Positions 52,113-61,067 of a stretch of DNA of 64,000 nt are shown here, one piece after another. Position 1 is the stretch's first letter. Each line of letters starts with the position of its first letter. The DNA lies in contig NZ_JYOO01000004.1 in NCBI RefSeq assembly GCF_000956595.1, positions 157,936 through 221,935 on the forward strand, written 5' to 3'. The stretch comes from Priestia aryabhattai B8W22 (lineage in GTDB: Bacteria > Bacillota > Bacilli > Bacillales > Bacillaceae_H). The position numbers were made by a program, and so were the translations under genes. A model generated the notes under the pieces. The model was not told the DNA's origin. It saw only the letters and a list, made by a program, of their open reading frames with translations, and ran no database searches.

Positions 52113-53327
52113 CTAATTAACAACCAAATTGATCGTATCTTCCCGTATTGTATACTGCCCTATTATTTCTCCAATACCAGCAATTAAAAGGGAATCACCA
52201 GTTTCCAATGGTTTATCCTTTAATAGAATGAGTAATTTATTTATATTTTTTAATCCATCCGCACAATAGGTAAGAGATGGTTGTTGAATAAGGTATTCTT
52301 GGTTATTTATCCTTACTTTTATATAATTTTTATGTAATAACCTGTTCTCAAAAGGGACAATATTCATCGGATCAAAGGATAAAGCAATGATTTCTCCTTC
52401 GATAAAAAGATGGGTTCCTATCTGTGCTTCGAATTCATCAAGTTCTTTCTTCCTTGATTCAACCGCAAAAATTACTGCTGCTTCTGTTTCCGGGCTTATT
52501 TGAACCTCTTCAATTGTCTGTTTTCGAGGGGCAATATCAAGAAGTTTAATTAACTCAAATAGTGTTGTTTTAGTCCCCAAAAAACTTTCCTTCCAATCAG
52601 ATGACAATTCATCCAACAACAAACACATAAATAAACCTGAACTATAACAGCTCCGCCTTGTATTAGAAGTGGATTCAACGGCGTTTATTAGAGTTTTTCC
52701 ATATTTTTTTAGAATCAAATCATTAGCGAGCGAAGATTTTTCTGAAAAAGCTTTTAGTTCAACGTACCAGGCAGGTCCTTCAACAGATTCAATTAAATTT
52801 TCATATGTTAGATGCTCTTTTATTCCTTCTGCCCTTTTTTCCCTTAGGCTGATAAACTCGTTCAAATACTGCTTCTTTTTACTGATACCAGTTTCTATCA
52901 ATGCATTATAAAGATTTTTTCTTTCCCGATTTCGAATTTCTACATTCTCTTTTGTTAAGGGATAGGTTATTCCCAGCATTTCATCAGGGAAGCGTTTTTC
53001 CTCTTTTATATATTGATTTCCGTGGAACAATTCATGGACCAATATCGAAAAAAGTCCTTCATAGTCATCGTACAGTTCCATATCAGCAATAGCCGTAGGA
53101 TAGCCATCAAATAGAATAAGCGTATTTCCCACAAACTGCTCGTCCCGTTTTAAAATTTTATATGTTTTAGGAGGAACTTGATTATATCTAGGATGATTGA
53201 ACAGGAATACACTGTTTTTATCGTACAATGCGTAAGCAACAAGTTCGAAATTTGGCCAATACCTTTCTAAGTTCATGTTAGTTAAGTCCTTGGCAATTTG
53301 ATTCAGAAAATGATTCATTCTTTTCAT
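52113..53327 (-). CDS. Putative zinc metalloprotease-like protein (HExxH) of unknown family
   Basis: 404 residues, no signal peptide. An HExxH zinc motif lies in SILVHELFHGNQYI near residue 100, with a possible third ligand in ESVEGPAWYVELKAF about 90 residues later, the spacing of gluzincin-like peptidases. The C-terminal part (about 270-404) is beta-rich (LFIEGEIIALSF, ENRLLHKNYIKVRINNQEYL) and may be a separate domain. I do not recognise the family. GC content and codon use seem lower than its neighbours by eye, suggesting horizontal gain. Start ATG 53327, or 53318; both have weak ribosome sites. Confidence 0.65.
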   Translation of the reverse strand: MKRMNHFLNQIAKDLTNMNLERYWPNFELVAYALYDKNSVFLFNHPRYNQVPPKTYKILKRDEQFVGNTLILFDGYPTAIADMELYDDYEGLFSILVHELFHGNQYIKEEKRFPDEMLGITYPLTKENVEIRNRERKNLYNALIETGISKKKQYLNEFISLREKRAEGIKEHLTYENLIESVEGPAWYVELKAFSEKSSLANDLILKKYGKTLINAVESTSNTRRSCYSSGLFMCLLLDELSSDWKESFLGTKTTLFELIKLLDIAPRKQTIEEVQISPETEAAVIFAVESRKKELDEFEAQIGTHLFIEGEIIALSFDPMNIVPFENRLLHKNYIKVRINNQEYLIQQPSLTYCADGLKNINKLLILLKDKPLETGDSLLIAGIGEIIGQYTIREDTINLVVN

Positions 53328-53483
53328 CCCCAATTGTTAATTCCCTAAGGAAAGAGAATATTCTTTTTTAGAAAAAAGGGTTTGTTCAACTTGACTGTCC
53401 CGCTAGTTAAATAAGGTTACTGTCATTATCCTAATTTTAACATATTTTCTCAATATTTAGTTTGATGTGTAGGAGAAAAAGAA

Positions 53484-53609
53484 ATGGTTAAAAAATTGGA
53501 CCATTTCGTGTTAACGGTAAAAAACATTAAAAAACAACCCTATAAAAAAAAGAGAATGCACGAGGCATTCTCTTTTACATGGCTATATAAGCCCCTTCTT
53601 CAGCTATAA
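53484..53609 (+). pseudogene. Truncated remnant of a VOC gene
   Basis: After AGGAGAAAAAGAA, the frame reads [17 protein letters not shown], nearly the same as the first 17 residues of the VOC protein at 51562 ([17 protein letters not shown]). Then it runs into unrelated sequence and a terminator hairpin (53549-53576). Only about 50 bp of homology remain, so this is a duplicated and mostly deleted copy. Confidence 0.7.
53549..53577. terminator. Terminator hairpin in front of the convergent lipoprotein gene
   Basis: AGAGAATGC (53551-53559) pairs with GCATTCTCT (53565-53573), with A and T runs on the two sides. Confidence 0.8.
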
Positions 53610-53612
53610 ACT

Positions 53613-53996
53613 TTACTCTTTAGACTTGCCTATCTCTACTTTTTTCGTAAACATTTTCATGTCACCGTCTACCGTAACGTGAGCGGTAATCATATATTCG
53701 CCGTCTTCTTTAAACGTATAGTCCGTGCTGTATACACCTTTTCCTTCGTGCGGTGCTTTTGTCATTTCTTGATTGATGTAGCCTTCTTTTTCAACTTGGA
53801 ACTGTACGTCATCGGCGTTTTCCACTTTTTTATCTCCTTGCGTCACAAGGACTTTAAGCTTGACTTGTTCATTTGCTTGAATTGATTCCGGTACTTCAAT
53901 CGTTCCTTTTACTTCTTTTGAACTTGAATCATTTCCTTTTGAACAGCCTACTATAGCTATCATTAAAACGAATAATACGATGCTGAGTTTTTTCAT
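53613..53996 (-). CDS. YtkA/FixH-like lipoprotein (second copy)
   Basis: 127 residues with lipobox AIVGC. Clear paralogue of the protein at 46123: VEKEGYINQEM, STDYTFK and MKMFTKKV are shared, and the length is identical. Differences concentrate after the lipobox. The gene is inverted relative to the first copy and lies next to a VOC remnant, suggesting that a local block was duplicated. Outer face of the membrane; function unknown. Confidence 0.82.
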   Translation of the reverse strand: MKKLSIVLFVLMIAIVGCSKGNDSSSKEVKGTIEVPESIQANEQVKLKVLVTQGDKKVENADDVQFQVEKEGYINQEMTKAPHEGKGVYSTDYTFKEDGEYMITAHVTVDGDMKMFTKKVEIGKSKE

Positions 53997-54158
53997 TATG
54001 TTGTTCTCCTTTGTTATGTAAATGTGAAGTCTTCCTGCAATTTCATATTATACTCATTTATCCGGTAAAAAGAGAAAAAATGCTTATTGTCCACATAAAG
54101 TTCTTATTTCTACAGTAGCTTTTGCATCTTTTCATTTCTCTACTCGCCCTTCGCTTCA

Positions 54159-54197
54159 CAAAAAAAGCTGAAGAAGCTCATTGCCTTCCCCAGCTTT
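54159..54197 (-). terminator. Terminator of the DUF6054-like gene
   Basis: Minus strand AAAGCTG...CAGCTTTTTTTG with further partial pairing (AGGC, AGCTT) inside. Directly after the stop at 54202. Confidence 0.65.
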
Positions 54198-54201
54198 GCC
54201 T

Positions 54202-54549
54202 TTATCTCTGCGGTTCTTCTAACGTGTACGATGAGAGGGCGTTTTCTACCCATCGTACAAAATCTTTGCTTGCTCCCCAATCAATATTCAATACCCCTTC
54301 TGCGCTTCCTGAAGGAATACACTTTACTTTGTTTGGGCCGGACACATTTTCTAAAATAATCGTTAGTGATCCCCTGCCGCCGGTGCGGAAAAAATAGCGT
54401 TCAAACACAAGCGTACATAACTGCTTGCCATCTCCGAGATCATAATATTCCTTGTATAATAAGTCACTTTCCGAATTATTTGCATTCACAAGCTTTTTTG
54501 CTCCATCAAAAGGAAGCAGCGTCGTTTTAAACTCAATTACTTTTTCCAT
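54202..54549 (-). CDS. DUF6054-like small protein
   Basis: 115 residues from ATG 54549 with AAAGGGG. Mixed alpha-beta; LCTLVFERYFFRTGGRGSL and VLNIDWGASKDFVRWVEN are the distinctive parts and fit the DUF6054 pattern, though I am not certain. Cytoplasmic. Divergent from the MarR gene, sharing a promoter region with a good TACAAT-type -10 on the MarR side. Function unknown. Confidence 0.6.
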   Translation of the reverse strand: MEKVIEFKTTLLPFDGAKKLVNANNSESDLLYKEYYDLGDGKQLCTLVFERYFFRTGGRGSLTIILENVSGPNKVKCIPSGSAEGVLNIDWGASKDFVRWVENALSSYTLEEPQR

Positions 54550-54694
54550 CACTCAAGCCCCTTTCTATCGCAACAGATATGTACTACTTCTCTTTTTCCC
54601 ACTAAAAAACCTGCCGCTTCTCTTTATGTACAATCAATATGGTACAATAGAAGAAAAAGAATTGTTTGAACGGAAAAAGGAGCATACAACCTCT

Positions 54695-55114
54695 ATGAAT
54701 ACACGAGATCAACTTATCCAAAATGTGGTTTCCACGATGCGAAACAAAACGAAAAAAATGCAGCTATCGGTTATCCCCACTTTAAAATCATATATTCCTT
54801 TAAATGAATTTTTAGCGCTTCGCCTGCTGTATAAAGAAGGCAATCATATCGTTTCTGAGATTGCAGAGCATATGCACATCTCAAACAGCAGCATGACGTG
54901 CGTCAGCGACCGTCTTATGGAAAGAGAATTTGTCACGCGCGTACGCAGTCAAAAAGACCGCCGCGTTGTCTACTTATCCATTACGGATAAAGGAAAAGCG
55001 TTTGCAGAAGAAATGGAAAAAGTACTCACCAAAGAATATGGTGAAAAGCTTAGCCATTTTACGGATGAAGAATTACAGACGTTTCTTCGCTTGTTAAATA
55101 AAATGGATATTTAA
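54695..55114 (+). CDS. MarR-family transcriptional regulator
   Basis: 139 residues. Winged helix: ALRLLYKEGNHIVSEIAEHM, SNSSMTCVSDRLMEREFV, RVRSQKDRRVVYLSITDKG (the D-R-R wing). Start ATG 54695 after AAAAAGGAG; an earlier start would add ~25 residues but has no ribosome site. May control itself and the divergent DUF6054-like gene. Confidence 0.87.
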   Translation: MNTRDQLIQNVVSTMRNKTKKMQLSVIPTLKSYIPLNEFLALRLLYKEGNHIVSEIAEHMHISNSSMTCVSDRLMEREFVTRVRSQKDRRVVYLSITDKGKAFAEEMEKVLTKEYGEKLSHFTDEELQTFLRLLNKMDI

Positions 55115-55115
55115 T

Positions 55116-55153
55116 AAAAACCAGGTGCCCGCTTAGTGGGCATCTGGTTTTTA
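55116..55153. terminator. Bidirectional terminator
   Basis: AAAAACCAGGTGCCC (55116-55130) pairs with GGGCATCTGGTTTTT (55138-55152), one G-T wobble. Confidence 0.9.
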
Positions 55154-55158
55154 TTATG

Positions 55159-55359
55159 TTATTTGTTGTTTATCTTTAAATTAAAGGCGTCTGAGGTTAA
55201 ATCTTTTGAACTGTCGTTTTCGTAATCACTTACATACGGAATAAATCGAAGCATGGTCACGTCTTTATCATTTCGGTACTCTTCGTACTGATCAATTAAC
55301 AGCTCTAATCCTTTTTCTTTTTTTCGCGTTATACACGTAACAATCCAGTCATCTTCCAT
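55159..55359 (-). CDS. Small protein, possible remnant of a sigma factor
   Basis: 66 residues; strong AAAGGAG before the ATG. The first ~25 residues (MEDDWIVTCITRKKEKGLEL then LIDQYEEYRN) look like the N-terminal helix of ECF sigma factors (region 2 start), but the rest does not follow the sigma pattern and the protein ends early. It may be a broken sigma gene or an unrelated small protein. Low certainty. Confidence 0.45.
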   Translation of the reverse strand: MEDDWIVTCITRKKEKGLELLIDQYEEYRNDKDVTMLRFIPYVSDYENDSSKDLTSDAFNLKINNK

Positions 55360-55507
55360 GACATTGCTCCTTTCCGCTTGCTTTTACATCTATTAATACG
55401 GATTCTTTTTACAAAACCTATCAATCTTCCTAAATTAAATGAAAAATAAGCTTGTTCCGTATTTCCCTCGCTGGTAAAATAAGCTAAAACCTTTGAAGGA
55501 GGCCGCT

Positions 55508-56521
55508 ATGATTACCTATCCTTTTCTTACATCCAACCCAACCATCGGCATAACCGCACCTTCTTCTGGTGTACCTCAAGCTCTTCATTCCATGTTTTCT
55601 TTATCGTGTGAACGAATGAAGGAAAAAGGCTTTCCTGTTATACCGGGCGAAACCGTGTGGACGCAGCATAAAGCAAAATCCGCTTCTCCTAAAAAACGTG
55701 CAAATGAGCTTCAAGCCATGATAGAAGATAGAAACATTGATATCATTATCCCGCCTTGGGGAGGCGAGCTGCTGATTGAAATGCTTGAACATCTCGACTT
55801 TACAAAATGGACAGCAAAATGGGTGCTTGGCTATTCTGACACCAGCGTTCTTTTGCTGGCTATTACACTTAATACCGGGATTGCAACGGCTCATGGAACC
55901 AACTTTGTAGATTTGCGCGGAGAATACTGGGATCCAACGACTGCGATGTGGCAGCAGGTGCTGACGACCAAAAAAGGAGAAAGCGTGGCTCAAGTTTCTT
56001 CTGATCGTTACCAAAAAGAATGGCAGCATGACAACCCGTCACCATGCGTGTTTCATTTAACCGAACAAACCGTTTGGAAGCATACAGAGTTAAGCGACGT
56101 GCACATCGAAGGGCGTCTTCTCGGAGGATGTATTGACGTGATTAGGCACTTAGTAGGAACTCCTTTTGGAGATGTAAAAACGTTTAGAGAAAAATACATT
56201 CCTGCTGAGCCGGTGATTTGGTACTTTGACAACTGTGAACTCACGACCACTGACCTTCGCCGCTCGCTTCTTCAGCTTAAGCTAGCGGGCTGGTTTGATA
56301 ACTGCTCAGGTATTTTATTCGGCAGAAGCAGCGCTAATAAACCCATTGATTCCTACACCGCTGAAGATGTGTATCATGACCTTTCCTCTGACTTACATAT
56401 TCCAGTTATCTATGACATCGACTGCGGCCACCTCCCTCCTCAGCTCACGCTTATTAACGGCGCGTATGCGAGTGTTAACGTAGAGAAAAACAAAGGCACA
56501 GTCGTTCAATACTTTACATAA
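55508..56521 (+). CDS. LD-carboxypeptidase / MccF-like serine peptidase (S66 family)
   Basis: 337 residues. S66 marks: IGITAPSSG near residue 15, PPWGGE and the nucleophile in VLGYSDTSVLLLA (Ser ~110), LLGGCIDVIRHLVGT, and the catalytic His in DIDCGHLPPQLTL. The family cuts L,D-peptide bonds of cell-wall stem peptides or inactivates microcin C-like antibiotics. Start ATG 55508 with GGAGG; the earlier in-frame ATG sits on the ribosome site. No signal peptide. Confidence 0.88.
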   Translation: MITYPFLTSNPTIGITAPSSGVPQALHSMFSLSCERMKEKGFPVIPGETVWTQHKAKSASPKKRANELQAMIEDRNIDIIIPPWGGELLIEMLEHLDFTKWTAKWVLGYSDTSVLLLAITLNTGIATAHGTNFVDLRGEYWDPTTAMWQQVLTTKKGESVAQVSSDRYQKEWQHDNPSPCVFHLTEQTVWKHTELSDVHIEGRLLGGCIDVIRHLVGTPFGDVKTFREKYIPAEPVIWYFDNCELTTTDLRRSLLQLKLAGWFDNCSGILFGRSSANKPIDSYTAEDVYHDLSSDLHIPVIYDIDCGHLPPQLTLINGAYASVNVEKNKGTVVQYFT

Positions 56522-56557
56522 AAAAACAAGAGAACTTTTTTGCTCTCTTGTTTTTTC
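56521..56557. terminator. Bidirectional terminator
   Basis: AACAAGAGA (56526-56534) pairs with TCTCTTGTT (56545-56553), with A and T runs outside. Confidence 0.85.
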
Positions 56558-56915
56558 ACATATCCGTCATCAGTAATATAAACGTCCCAAACAAGAAAAA
56601 AGTTGCACCAAACCACGAGTGATAGTGCTCTTTTTTCTTTCTTTCAAACTTCCATTCTTCAAATCCTCGAATTACGTACAGGAGAAAAAAGAAAAGAAAC
56701 ATAAAAACGGAGGTATAGGCTGGAGGTATAACAAAGATCAATACTAAAAACGAAGCAAGCATCACCATTTCAATTGTGATAAACAGTGGACGCCTTCCTT
56801 TAAAGCTTCTCCAATAGCTTTTTTTCATCTTTGTATGCAGCTTTTTTCGCATGACAAGATCCAGAAAGATATAAACAACTGCCAGAATCAGCAAATACAC
56901 AAGCGTCATTTTCAT
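56556..56915 (-). CDS. DUF4181-family membrane protein
   Basis: 119 residues, four membrane helices. The pattern (an early helix, then KKSYWRSFKGRR, a pair of helices, RGFEEWKFERKKKEHYHSW, and a last helix) fits the DUF4181 family of Bacillus. Function unknown. It converges on the S66 gene and shares its terminator. Confidence 0.78.
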   Translation of the reverse strand: MKMTLVYLLILAVVYIFLDLVMRKKLHTKMKKSYWRSFKGRRPLFITIEMVMLASFLVLIFVIPPAYTSVFMFLFFFLLYVIRGFEEWKFERKKKEHYHSWFGATFFLFGTFILLMTDM

Positions 56916-57102
56916 TCCTCCTTCCGACCTGAAATATCCTTATACTTCCATTTTAAAGAACTTTCCACAAATTTCAAGCGTCTAAAAAATCTTTACACAA
57001 CTTATTAGTGCAAGCATTCATATATTCAAAAATCGCTAATATATTGACTAATGTACAGGTTGAATTCTCTGTATAAACTCACCTAGAGGGGGACATCAAG
57101 TT

Positions 57103-57753
57103 ATGAGAATAAAAGAAGTGAAGCAAGGTGCACTCGCAGCGCTGAAAAACCGCTGGGGATTTGCCGTACTGCTTACGTTCGTTACGTATCTAATTGCTGC
57201 CGGCATTCCAGGACTTATTGACTTTTTAATCAACGGATTTCCAAGCGGGTCCGAAACCGAATACTCTCAGTCTACCTTAGCTAATATTGTATCCCTGCTG
57301 CTCGTACCGCTCTTCTTTTCTTACTACTGGGTATTATTGCGTCTGGTGCGAGGAGAAAGTGTACGTGTAGGAAACGTGTTTGATTCGTTTTCATCTGCGG
57401 GATTATACTTTAGAACACTCGGACTTTACTTGCTAACGATTATTTATACCGTGCTATGGAGTATTTTATTAATCATTCCTGGCATCATCAAAAGTCTTGC
57501 CTATTCACAGGCTTACTACGTATTCCGCGATAACCCAGATTATTCGGTCAACCAGTCTATTACTGAAAGCAGACGGTTAATGAACGGCTACAAGTGGACC
57601 TACTTTTTACTCCTTTTAAGCTTTATTGGCTGGGGCATTTTAAGTATGATCACACTTGGCATCGGGTTATTATGGCTTGTTCCGTACGTAACGACTTCGC
57701 TTGGCGTATTTTATGAAAAGCTAAAAGCAAATGAAACGGAAGCTGCTGAATAA
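57103..57753 (+). CDS. DUF975-family membrane protein
   Basis: 216 residues with five to six membrane helices. DUF975 marks: KNRWGFAVLLTFV, PLFFSYYWVLLRLVRGE, IPGIIKSLAYSQAYYVFRDNP and ITESRRLMNGYKW. Start ATG 57103 after GGGGG. Function unknown; the family is common in Firmicutes. Confidence 0.85.
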   Translation: MRIKEVKQGALAALKNRWGFAVLLTFVTYLIAAGIPGLIDFLINGFPSGSETEYSQSTLANIVSLLLVPLFFSYYWVLLRLVRGESVRVGNVFDSFSSAGLYFRTLGLYLLTIIYTVLWSILLIIPGIIKSLAYSQAYYVFRDNPDYSVNQSITESRRLMNGYKWTYFLLLLSFIGWGILSMITLGIGLLWLVPYVTTSLGVFYEKLKANETEAAE

Positions 57754-57756
57754 ACG

Positions 57757-57790
57757 AAAAACCGTATTCGAGTTGCGAATACGGTTTTTT
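57757..57790. terminator. Bidirectional terminator
   Basis: ACCGTATTCG (57761-57770) pairs perfectly with CGAATACGGT (57776-57785). Confidence 0.88.
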
Positions 57791-57800
57791 ATGGATAGCT

Positions 57801-58715
57801 TTACGCTGCCTGGTCTCCTCCATCAGAGGGCTTTAACTTTTGATTCTTCGCTTTTTTATTCACTAAATAAATACTGATAATAATAAGCACCAGCCCTACA
57901 AGAAGTGACGACGTAAACAGTTCGTCTAAAAAAAGCGTGCCAATGACAATTGAAATAATCGGAACAAGAAAATTAAACGACGCCACTTTACTGGCCTCTC
58001 CTTTACTGATTAAATAAAAATAGATGAGCCACGCAACGGCAACAGAAAATAGTGCTAAAAATAAAAGCAGCAGTATAGATGATGGATTCCATACCATATG
58101 AAACCACCCTTCTACTCCACTGCCGGTCGCTGTCATAACCACTCCGCTGACAAGACTTTGAATGGTAATAAGCCAAATGCCATCTACACTATCACTAATA
58201 CGTTTGATATAGACAGTTCCAATCGCCCAGCTCAGTGCCGTAAGCACGGCAAGAATAATTCCAATGGCTGAAGCATTAGCTGATAACTGTCCCATACTGA
58301 TAGTAGCTACACCTACAAATCCAAGAAGCAAGCCCCCTATCTTTACAGCGTTCATGCTTTCTCCAATCCACAGCCATGCAATGATGCCGATGAGCACCGG
58401 CTGCAAGTAGACAATCACGCTGAAGACACCTGCTGGCATAAACATAAGTCCAATCGTTTGCAGACCGTAGAATAAGATTGAATTAAATAGACCTGACACC
58501 ATATATTTACGCCAGTTCTGCTTCCAGTGAAGCTGTTTAGATCTTGGCAGTGCGACTGCTAATAAGATGATTCCCGCACTTAATGACCGCAGTCCAGATA
58601 ACAAAATAGGCGATGAATAGCCAAGCGCCAGCTTCGACATCGGCCACGTTAATCCCCAAATCAGTACAAGAGCAGCTAAAAGAATTCCATTAATAAAAGA
58701 TGATGACTGTTTCAT
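57801..58715 (-). CDS. EamA-family (DMT superfamily) transporter
   Basis: 304 residues with ten membrane helices in two EamA repeats (LVLIWGLTWPMSKLALG at the start of the first; LTALSWAIGTVYIKRIS at the start of the second). Basic C-terminal tail. Probably exports small metabolites or amino acids. Start ATG 58715. Single gene. Confidence 0.88.
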   Translation of the reverse strand: MKQSSSFINGILLAALVLIWGLTWPMSKLALGYSSPILLSGLRSLSAGIILLAVALPRSKQLHWKQNWRKYMVSGLFNSILFYGLQTIGLMFMPAGVFSVIVYLQPVLIGIIAWLWIGESMNAVKIGGLLLGFVGVATISMGQLSANASAIGIILAVLTALSWAIGTVYIKRISDSVDGIWLITIQSLVSGVVMTATGSGVEGWFHMVWNPSSILLLLFLALFSVAVAWLIYFYLISKGEASKVASFNFLVPIISIVIGTLFLDELFTSSLLVGLVLIIISIYLVNKKAKNQKLKPSDGGDQAA

Positions 58716-59231
58716 ACAACAGCCACTCCTACATATATGAATGTAAATGATTCACGCGTTCATTCCTCCTTGTATACTACGCTTCTTTTTTACTCACTTC
58801 AACTGGATGCTTTTGATGTAATTTATGTATAACAGTTATAGTAACTGAGCTTCTTTTATGACAGCGTATCTTTCTTCTCTATGTGTTCATTTAGAAAAAA
58901 ATAAAGTGCGTCGCTAGTGAATGATATCATTTTTTACCTATAGCTTTTATATATCCTAAAAGCCTTGAAGCCATTCAGCTGCCGGGTTTCTGCTCCCCTT
59001 TTTCATTTAGCTTACATATTTTCTAATAAATCTATGAATCTCCTAAACATTTCTACCTAGATAAATTGTCAGAATTATTACAGAGAAGGTGACAATTCTA
59101 CTTATATCGCTCTTTAATATTAAAACTATGTTACAAAATGTCGTAATTTGGAATTAGATGTTTACTTTTCCTGTCAGGATTGATAGACTCACAGTTGTGA
59201 ATAAAACAAGTTATGGAAAGGGAGAAAGAAC
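58716..59231. other. Intergenic region upstream of the NlpC/P60 gene
   Basis: 516 bp without a gene. AT-rich and of low complexity; a GC-richer patch at about 58965-59000 (AGCCATTCAGCTGCCGGG) does not form a convincing hairpin. I looked for a c-di-AMP (ydaO) riboswitch, often found before such hydrolases, and did not find its conserved blocks. Probably promoter and long leader. Confidence 0.4.
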
Positions 59232-60077
59232 ATGCTAAAGAAAGCAAATCGTACAGTTATGAATATGGGGTTAGCAGCATTACTTGTTCCCGCTGCCCTA
59301 ACATTTAGCACAACTTCAGCAAGTGCAAATGACGGAGGCGCTGCACCAGCACCCGTACAAGAAAAGGTAACGCCAAGCGTACCTCAACAACAAGCAACTA
59401 CTACTACTAATCAAAAAGTCATCGTAAACGTGAGTGCGTTAAATATTCGTCAAGGAGCTAGCTTTTCATCTCCAGTTGTTGGAACTGCAACACAAGGTCA
59501 AGAGTTTGCTATTTTAAAAGAAGCAAACGGCTTAGTTGAAATTGCACCAAACAAATGGATTTCAAAAAGCTCAAGCTACGTAACAATTGCATCAGGTAAA
59601 CCAAGCGCAAGCCAAGTAAAAGGTGTAAGCACATCAACTCCTTCTACTTCTACAGCATCTGCATCTACATCTGCAGCACAAGAAACAAGCACTCCAGCAC
59701 CTGCTCCAACAACAAGCACGGCTTCTGGAAGCACAGTAAATGTTGCACGTAGTTTAGTAGGATCACCTTACCAATGGGCAGGAAACACACCAAGCGGATT
59801 TGACTGCTCAGGCTTTATCGCATACGTGTTCAACCATAGCGGTCACAGCATTTCACGTACAAGCGTAGCCAACTACTGGAACATGGCGACAAAAATTTCG
59901 TCTCCACAACCAGGCGATCTAGTATTCTTCCAAAACACATACACAAGCGGCCCATCTCACATGGGAATCTACATCGGAAACGGCCAAATGATTCACGCTG
60001 GTTCACACGGTGTAGCTGTAGCTGACCTAGATGTTTCTTACTATCAAGATCATTTCTTAGGATACGGACGCTTCTAA
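59232..60077 (+). CDS. Secreted NlpC/P60 cell-wall endopeptidase with SH3b domain
   Basis: 281 residues. Signal peptide 1-32 (cleaved at ASAN). Ala/Pro/Thr linker, bacterial SH3 domain (VNVSALNIRQGASFSS, about 65-117), a long Ser/Thr/Ala/Pro linker (about 125-170), then NlpC/P60 with catalytic Cys in SGFDCSGFIAYVF, His in GPSHMGIYIGNG and a third polar residue in QMIHAGSHG. Cuts D-Glu to diaminopimelate bonds in peptidoglycan. GGGAGAAAG precedes ATG 59232. Followed by an exceptionally strong terminator. Confidence 0.93.
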   Translation: MLKKANRTVMNMGLAALLVPAALTFSTTSASANDGGAAPAPVQEKVTPSVPQQQATTTTNQKVIVNVSALNIRQGASFSSPVVGTATQGQEFAILKEANGLVEIAPNKWISKSSSYVTIASGKPSASQVKGVSTSTPSTSTASASTSAAQETSTPAPAPTTSTASGSTVNVARSLVGSPYQWAGNTPSGFDCSGFIAYVFNHSGHSISRTSVANYWNMATKISSPQPGDLVFFQNTYTSGPSHMGIYIGNGQMIHAGSHGVAVADLDVSYYQDHFLGYGRF

Positions 60078-60082
60078 GAAAA

Positions 60083-60138
60083 AAATGCCCTCTAATCGTT
60101 AGATACGTTCTAACGATTAGAGGGCATTTACTTTTTAT
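60083..60138. terminator. Very long perfect terminator hairpin
   Basis: A 21-bp perfect stem: 60083-60103 pairs with 60109-60129 (core CTCTAATCGTTAGA and its complement), 5-nt loop, followed by ACTTTTT. It lies between convergent genes. Confidence 0.9.
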
Positions 60139-60806
60139 CGCTGCGCGACAGAAAGCGCCTTTTCAATCCGCGTTTGAAATTTATGCTTCCAGTCTTCCGC
60201 AAGCTCAGAAACTTCTAAAGCTCTCTTCATCCCTTCTATATCTTTTGGACGATGGAAATATAAATCAAGCGTAAACCACACGGATATTTGATCTGGATGA
60301 GCTTGAATCAGTTTCACTTCCGCATCTTGCGTAATCGTACCTTCTTTCAGCACGCGGCAAAGATATCCGGTATAGCTTGTCTCAATCATTCGTTTTAAAA
60401 TCCCTTTAACGCCCGTTCGCTTTGTAATTGTGTCGCATGGATTTCGTCCTTGTGTCACTTGAATAACGGCGTCTCCTACTTGATAAACGTCTCCAATGCA
60501 TACGTCTTTTTCAATCATGCCTGCTAGGACAAGATTTTCTCCAAACGCAGACATCGGCAGCTCCGTATCAAACTCTTCATTCCATTTTTTATAGTGCTCA
60601 TACGGATACACGCACACCGCACGATCCGGTCCGCCATGATACCTTAAGTCCGCTACGCCGTCGCCCTGAAACCCTTCTTTTGCTAAAAACGTCTTCTCTA
60701 CTTGCTTTTTGCAGATGCCTGTACGCATTTCTTTGTCAGGGCCGTATGCCATTTGTTCAGGCATGCCGGTTGCTAAATGAATCAGCTTTCTCTCGGGTGT
60801 TGTCAT
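60135..60806 (-). CDS. MOSC-domain protein (YiiM-like)
   Basis: 223 residues. MOSC beta-barrel with the conserved cysteine in GRNPCDTITKR; also GDGVADLRYHGGPDRAV and FGENLVLAGM, as in YiiM and related molybdenum-cofactor sulfur-carrier domains. YiiM-type proteins reduce N-hydroxylated bases. ATG 60806 after AGGTG. Single gene. Confidence 0.88.
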   Translation of the reverse strand: MTTPERKLIHLATGMPEQMAYGPDKEMRTGICKKQVEKTFLAKEGFQGDGVADLRYHGGPDRAVCVYPYEHYKKWNEEFDTELPMSAFGENLVLAGMIEKDVCIGDVYQVGDAVIQVTQGRNPCDTITKRTGVKGILKRMIETSYTGYLCRVLKEGTITQDAEVKLIQAHPDQISVWFTLDLYFHRPKDIEGMKRALEVSELAEDWKHKFQTRIEKALSVAQR

Positions 60807-60860
60807 TATGTTTACACCTCTTTTATCATTTTTACTAGTTTACCACACTTATAGAGCATT

Positions 60861-61067
60861 TTATTTACTTGTTAGCTCTCTCAGCGGCTTCCACTTAAGT
60901 CCTAATACATAATTAATAGCGGTAGCTGCGACAAATCCAAGCAGCACTCCTAAAAAGGTCGGCATAAATAAAGACGGAGACACCGCTACGCACGCTAGTG
61001 TTACCACAAAATTTCCGGTATACGACCATTTTGGATGTTTTGAAAAAAATGTTTGAATAGTATTCAT
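60861..61067 (-). CDS. Small membrane protein
   Basis: 68 residues. One or two hydrophobic helices (about 18-33 and 36-53) between a polar N-terminus (FFSKHPKWSYTGN) and a basic tail (GLKWKPLRELTSK). ATG 61067 with AAAGGAG. No family recognised. Confidence 0.55.
   Translation of the reverse strand: MNTIQTFFSKHPKWSYTGNFVVTLACVAVSPSLFMPTFLGVLLGFVAATAINYVLGLKWKPLRELTSK

Noticed and set aside
55601..56029. A 142-residue frame antisense to the S66 peptidase
   Set aside because: Shadow of a well-supported gene; no family features and no ribosome site.
58716..59231. Possible c-di-AMP (ydaO) riboswitch before the NlpC/P60 gene
   Set aside because: The conserved blocks of that riboswitch are not present on either strand.
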